From Methyloferula stellata AR4 (lineage in GTDB: Bacteria; Pseudomonadota; Alphaproteobacteria; Rhizobiales; Beijerinckiaceae): DNA of 64,000 bases. Under the pieces are notes generated by a model. That model had not been told where the DNA came from. It made no database searches and saw only the letters and a program-made list of their open reading frames with translations. The number at the start of each line of letters is the position of its first letter. The stretch's first letter is position 1. Made by a program: the position numbers and the translations under genes. Positions 61,000 to 64,000 of this stretch are shown one piece after another. The stretch is taken from the NCBI RefSeq assembly GCF_000385335.1, contig NZ_ARWA01000001.1:1628001-1692000 (forward strand). The letters run 5' to 3'.

Positions 61000-61496
61000 T
61001 CCGCGGCCTCCTGATAGGGTGTTCCGTTGATTTTCGCGGCCGCGTATTGGATCGCTTTCACGATGTTCTGATAGCCGGTGCAGCGGCAGATATTGCCTGC
61101 GATGCCGAAGCGGATTTCAGCCTCGGTCGGATCTGGATTTTCCTGAAGCAGGCGATGCGCCCGCAGGATCATGCCGGGCGTGCAAAAGCCGCATTGCAGC
61201 CCATGCGTCATGCGAAACCCTTCTTGCAGCGCATGCAATGTGCCGTCGGGCGCGGCCATGCCCTCGATCGTCGTGATCGAAGCGCCATCGGCCTGGACCG
61301 TGAACATGGTGCAGGATTTGACCGACCGGCCGTCGAGATCGACGGTACAGGCGCCGCAGTGGGTCGTATCGCAGCCGATATGGGCACCGGTCAGCATGAG
61401 CTGCTCGCGGATGAAATGGATGAGAAGCGTGCGCGGTTCGACCAGTGCTTCCACGGGCTCCCCGTTCACGGTCATTTGGACATGGATCTTCGACAT
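60996..61496 (-). CDS. coxS: CO dehydrogenase iron-sulfur subunit CoxS
   Basis: A 166-residue [2Fe-2S] subunit. The plant-ferredoxin-type cluster is bound by the Cys in [20 protein letters not shown], the second by [11 protein letters not shown] and [10 protein letters not shown]. It carries electrons from the molybdenum site to the FAD subunit CoxM. Length and motif spacing are standard. ATG follows GGAGACATC; its stop overlaps the coxL start (ATGA). Confidence 0.96.
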   Translation of the reverse strand: MSKIHVQMTVNGEPVEALVEPRTLLIHFIREQLMLTGAHIGCDTTHCGACTVDLDGRSVKSCTMFTVQADGASITTIEGMAAPDGTLHALQEGFRMTHGLQCGFCTPGMILRAHRLLQENPDPTEAEIRFGIAGNICRCTGYQNIVKAIQYAAAKINGTPYQEAAE

Positions 61497-61563
61497 GATG
61501 TCTCCTCGGCAGACACGGGGTCTCGCGCGGCTGTGGTTGCAGCCTCGCCGCGCAGGCTTTGTG

Positions 61564-62427
61564 TTAGGCCCGCGCAGCCGCGCGTTGCAGCGCGCGCTTG
61601 ACCATCACGCCCGCCATCTTGGTGCGATAGGCGGCACTACCGCGTCCATCGGCTGCTGGGCTGGTGATCTCTTCGGCCGCTGCCATGGCTTTCGCCAAGG
61701 TCGCCGTATCGAGGCTTGAGCCCACCACGAGCTCGGCGGCTTTCTCGGCCAAAAGCGCCGTTTCGCCGACATTGGTGAGGCTGATCGCGCAGGAAGTGAC
61801 GGTCCCGCCCTGGTCCATCACCAGAAGAACCGCGGCGGCCGCCGTCGCATAATCGCCGATCTTGCGTTTCAGCTTCTCGTAGGCGTAGCCATGCTTCTGC
61901 GGCGGGACGGGGATGGAAATGCCCGTCAGCAATTCGCCCGGTCCTAGCGCGGTGAAATAGGCGCCCTGATAGAATTGCCGCGCCGGTATCGAGCGCAAGC
62001 CATTCCGGCCTGCGATCTCATAATTCGCATCGAGCGCCATCATGATCGCCGGCATGTCATTGCCGGGATCGCCATTGGCGGCATTGCCGCCGATCGTGCC
62101 GCAGGCGCGCACTTGCGGATCGGCGATGACAAGCGCGGCCTCGCGCAGGATCGGAAGCGTTGCCGCGAGGAGATCCGAGGCGACGACCTCGGCTTGCGTC
62201 GCCATCGCGCCGATCAGCATGCGTTCGCCGTCCTGACGGATGCCCTTGAGATCGGGAATGCCGCCCAAATCGACGAGGTGCTGAGGCGTTGCCATGCGAA
62301 GCTTCATCATCGGGATGAGGCTGTGGCCGCCGGCCAGCGGCCGCGCATCGTCGCTGAGATCGGCGAGAAGAGTCGCGGCCTCGCTGATCGTCTTCGGCCG
62401 GTAATAGGCGAATGAGCCCGGGATCAT
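61564..62427 (-). CDS. coxM: CO dehydrogenase FAD subunit CoxM
   Basis: A 287-residue FAD-binding subunit. The two FAD motifs are AGGHSLIP (about 32-39) and TIGGN (about 110-114) in [20 protein letters not shown]. It passes electrons from CoxS to the quinone pool. Starts [20 protein letters not shown] with GGAGGAACGC upstream. First of the three structural genes, which follow the order M-S-L. Confidence 0.96.
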   Translation of the reverse strand: MIPGSFAYYRPKTISEAATLLADLSDDARPLAGGHSLIPMMKLRMATPQHLVDLGGIPDLKGIRQDGERMLIGAMATQAEVVASDLLAATLPILREAALVIADPQVRACGTIGGNAANGDPGNDMPAIMMALDANYEIAGRNGLRSIPARQFYQGAYFTALGPGELLTGISIPVPPQKHGYAYEKLKRKIGDYATAAAAVLLVMDQGGTVTSCAISLTNVGETALLAEKAAELVVGSSLDTATLAKAMAAAEEITSPAADGRGSAAYRTKMAGVMVKRALQRAAARA

Positions 62428-62567
62428 GCGTTCCTCCGAAATCGTTCTTTTTATGATTTCGGATCATCGGCCGCTTCGCGGCGCAGCAACAATGGATTTT
62501 GGCTTAGGGACGGGCAGGCAGCACCAATGACGGATTGGCTGCACGAATTGCGTCAATAATCTTGGCC

Positions 62568-63863
62568 TTATTCACGAACGGCGGACGGCGGCTCGCTTCG
62601 TGCTGCACGAATATGGTCTGCGACGCGTCTTTGCAAAACGGAGAGACGCGCCCGCGCCACGGGTATGTCGCATTGCACCAAAGCGCCGGAGAGCTCGACA
62701 ATGCCGTTTTCGCCGTGACGGCGGATGCTTTCGACATGTTCGATCGAGACAATATAACTGCGGTGGACTCTTATGAAGCTTTGCGGGTCGAGATTGGCTT
62801 CGACGGCGCTGATCGGCAATTTGCAGAAGAATTCCTGCTGTCCGTCGGAAATATAAGTGTAATGCGCATTGGCCCGCACGGAGCGTATGTCGTCGACACG
62901 CAGGTTTCGGGCTCGGCCTTCTTTTTCAACGGGAATCGCGTTCGCGAAGCGTTTACTGTCCGAGTTTTCGCCAGCCGCAGCGGGGGTATAACGCGCGCCG
63001 TCGACGTGCGGCATGCCGTGATCCGTGAATTCGCTTTCATCGGCTTTGGACCCGTCGGCGAACATAGGTTGGGACGCGGGACGCGCTTTATCTTCCCGGC
63101 TGTTCGCTCCGGCGCCGCGGTCGGGCACGACGGAGAGAAGAAAACCTCCCGAGACCGAGAAGGCGATGATGGCGACGATGATCGCGAGATTGTCGCGCGA
63201 CAAAGCCGGCGAGCCGCCCGTCGGCGGCGTGTCGCAGAGAGTGAATGTTGTCCCGGCCATGGCGGTATAGTGCATCCCGGACACGGCGATGCCGAGAACG
63301 ACGGCCGCGAGCCAGATCGGCAGCGGCCGCGTCGTGCGATTGAGCATCCAGAGCGCGACGCCGCTTGTGACAACGGCGATCAGGAAGGCAAAGAATATGG
63401 ATATGAAATTATAATCCAAAAAGGCGTTCGCGTGGACGGCATTCATGCCGATGTAATGCATGAGGCAAATGCCGGCACCCATGCCGAAGGCCCCGATCGT
63501 AATGCGCATCCATGGCGACCCAGGCAGGCTGACGGCGGCGACGCCGATGCCGACGACGATCACGCAGGTGAGAAAGGAGATCAGCGTCGGCAGGACCAGA
63601 AAATCGACGTCATGCGGCAATGACGCGGCCAGCATGCCGACGAAATGCATCGACCAGATGCCGACCGCGAGCGTGATGGCGGAGCCGGCCAGCAGCACTC
63701 TGCGGCTTGCGCCGGTCGCAGACCTCAAGCCGTCCGCGAGCTGCAGACCGACATAGCCGCCTTGGACGGCCATCACGACCGATAGGGCCACGAGCCATGG
63801 TTCGTGCGTTACCCCAATGGCTTCCTCCCAAATTTTGCGAGAGCTTTTGCTCTTCTGACTCAT
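62568..63863 (-). CDS. coxC: MHYT-domain membrane sensor with LytTR DNA-binding domain (CoxC-like)
   Basis: A 431-residue putative membrane-bound transcription regulator. Residues about 20-245 hold the MHYT sensor with three repeats: SMHFVGM, LMHYIGM and GMHYTAM, thought to bind copper and sense CO, O2 or NO. After a linker the C-terminal LytTR domain (about 325-425) has DIRSVRANAHYTYISDGQQE and SFIRVHRSYIVSIEHVESIR. This domain layout is that of CoxC and CoxH in Oligotropha-type clusters. Its place before coxM gives the order C-M-S-L-D-E-F-G. Regulation of cox genes in response to CO is inference. Confidence 0.92.
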   Translation of the reverse strand: MSQKSKSSRKIWEEAIGVTHEPWLVALSVVMAVQGGYVGLQLADGLRSATGASRRVLLAGSAITLAVGIWSMHFVGMLAASLPHDVDFLVLPTLISFLTCVIVVGIGVAAVSLPGSPWMRITIGAFGMGAGICLMHYIGMNAVHANAFLDYNFISIFFAFLIAVVTSGVALWMLNRTTRPLPIWLAAVVLGIAVSGMHYTAMAGTTFTLCDTPPTGGSPALSRDNLAIIVAIIAFSVSGGFLLSVVPDRGAGANSREDKARPASQPMFADGSKADESEFTDHGMPHVDGARYTPAAAGENSDSKRFANAIPVEKEGRARNLRVDDIRSVRANAHYTYISDGQQEFFCKLPISAVEANLDPQSFIRVHRSYIVSIEHVESIRRHGENGIVELSGALVQCDIPVARARLSVLQRRVADHIRAARSEPPSAVRE

Positions 63864-64000
63864 TGGTACATGGTTGTACGCCGAATCGATGCGGCGTCTT
63901 CTTTATGCGTCGGCCATGTCATTGTGCATGACCAAGACCAAAATGCGCAGCTTCCACCAGCAAACGTCAAGCTGCCGATCGGACGATGCAACAGTATGGC
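63864..64000. other. Right edge, upstream region of coxC
   Basis: About 137 bases containing the start region of the cox cluster. No gene and no definite promoter recognised. Confidence 0.4.

Overview
The window is chromosomal DNA of a diazotrophic, methylotrophic alphaproteobacterium, most likely Hyphomicrobiales (Rhizobiales) and probably close to Beijerinckiaceae. This rests on co-occurrence of an alphaproteobacterial molybdenum nif cluster, a lanthanide-type XoxF methanol dehydrogenase, form I aerobic CO dehydrogenase, GGAAC-N16-CGTT promoters typical of the alphaproteobacterial EcfG general stress response, and rhizobial-type dispersed hairpin repeats. Genus is inference. No rRNA or tRNA gene, CRISPR array, insertion sequence or prophage was recognised.

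Layout. 1-11210: nif region. An ArsC-like nitrogenase-associated gene and a degenerate receiver gene point left; nifHDK and nifE-nifN-nifX-DUF269-DUF683-fdxB-nifQ point right. Two NifA sites lie between a perfect sigma-54 promoter for nifH and a weaker divergent one for the receiver gene. NifE carries two extra C-terminal [2Fe-2S] BFD-like domains. 11352-14584: rppH, a divergent polysaccharide deacetylase gene, modE and a molbindin gene with a possible Mo-box. 14947-18974: a DUF2252 gene, a four-copy hairpin array and malate synthase G. 18994-32396: a surface or protein-modification region holding a DUF4214 protein, a family 9 glycosyltransferase, two FkbM methyltransferases (one fused to a propeller-like domain), a TPR O-GlcNAc-transferase-type enzyme and a 1432-residue Ser/Thr-rich protein built of 11-residue repeats; a cold-shock gene and a fatty acid desaturase are interspersed. 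This is the best candidate for an undescribed system, possibly dedicated glycosylation of the repeat protein. 32523-34840: a compact general-stress island (DUF892, a 25-residue membrane peptide, CsbD, a Gly/Tyr-rich secreted protein) with EcfG-type promoters. 35152-39197: cyoABCD quinol oxidase. 39207-45260: small secreted or unknown proteins, putA and a GntR regulator. 45598-49989: a caa3-like oxidase cluster whose subunit I lacks the usual D-channel glutamate and K-channel lysine. 50158-54013 (minus): xoxF-xoxJ-xoxG-ctaG. 54169-63863 (minus): a second DUF892 gene, then the CO dehydrogenase cluster coxC-M-S-L-D-E-F-G (transcribed leftward).

Working together, the right half looks like an energy module: XoxF oxidises methanol and passes electrons to XoxG, CO dehydrogenase oxidises CO, and two terminal oxidases (quinol and cytochrome c) receive electrons. 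The left half uses energy and molybdenum for nitrogen fixation; molybdenum handling (modE, molbindin, nifQ) sits beside nif, and molybdenum is also needed by CoxL.
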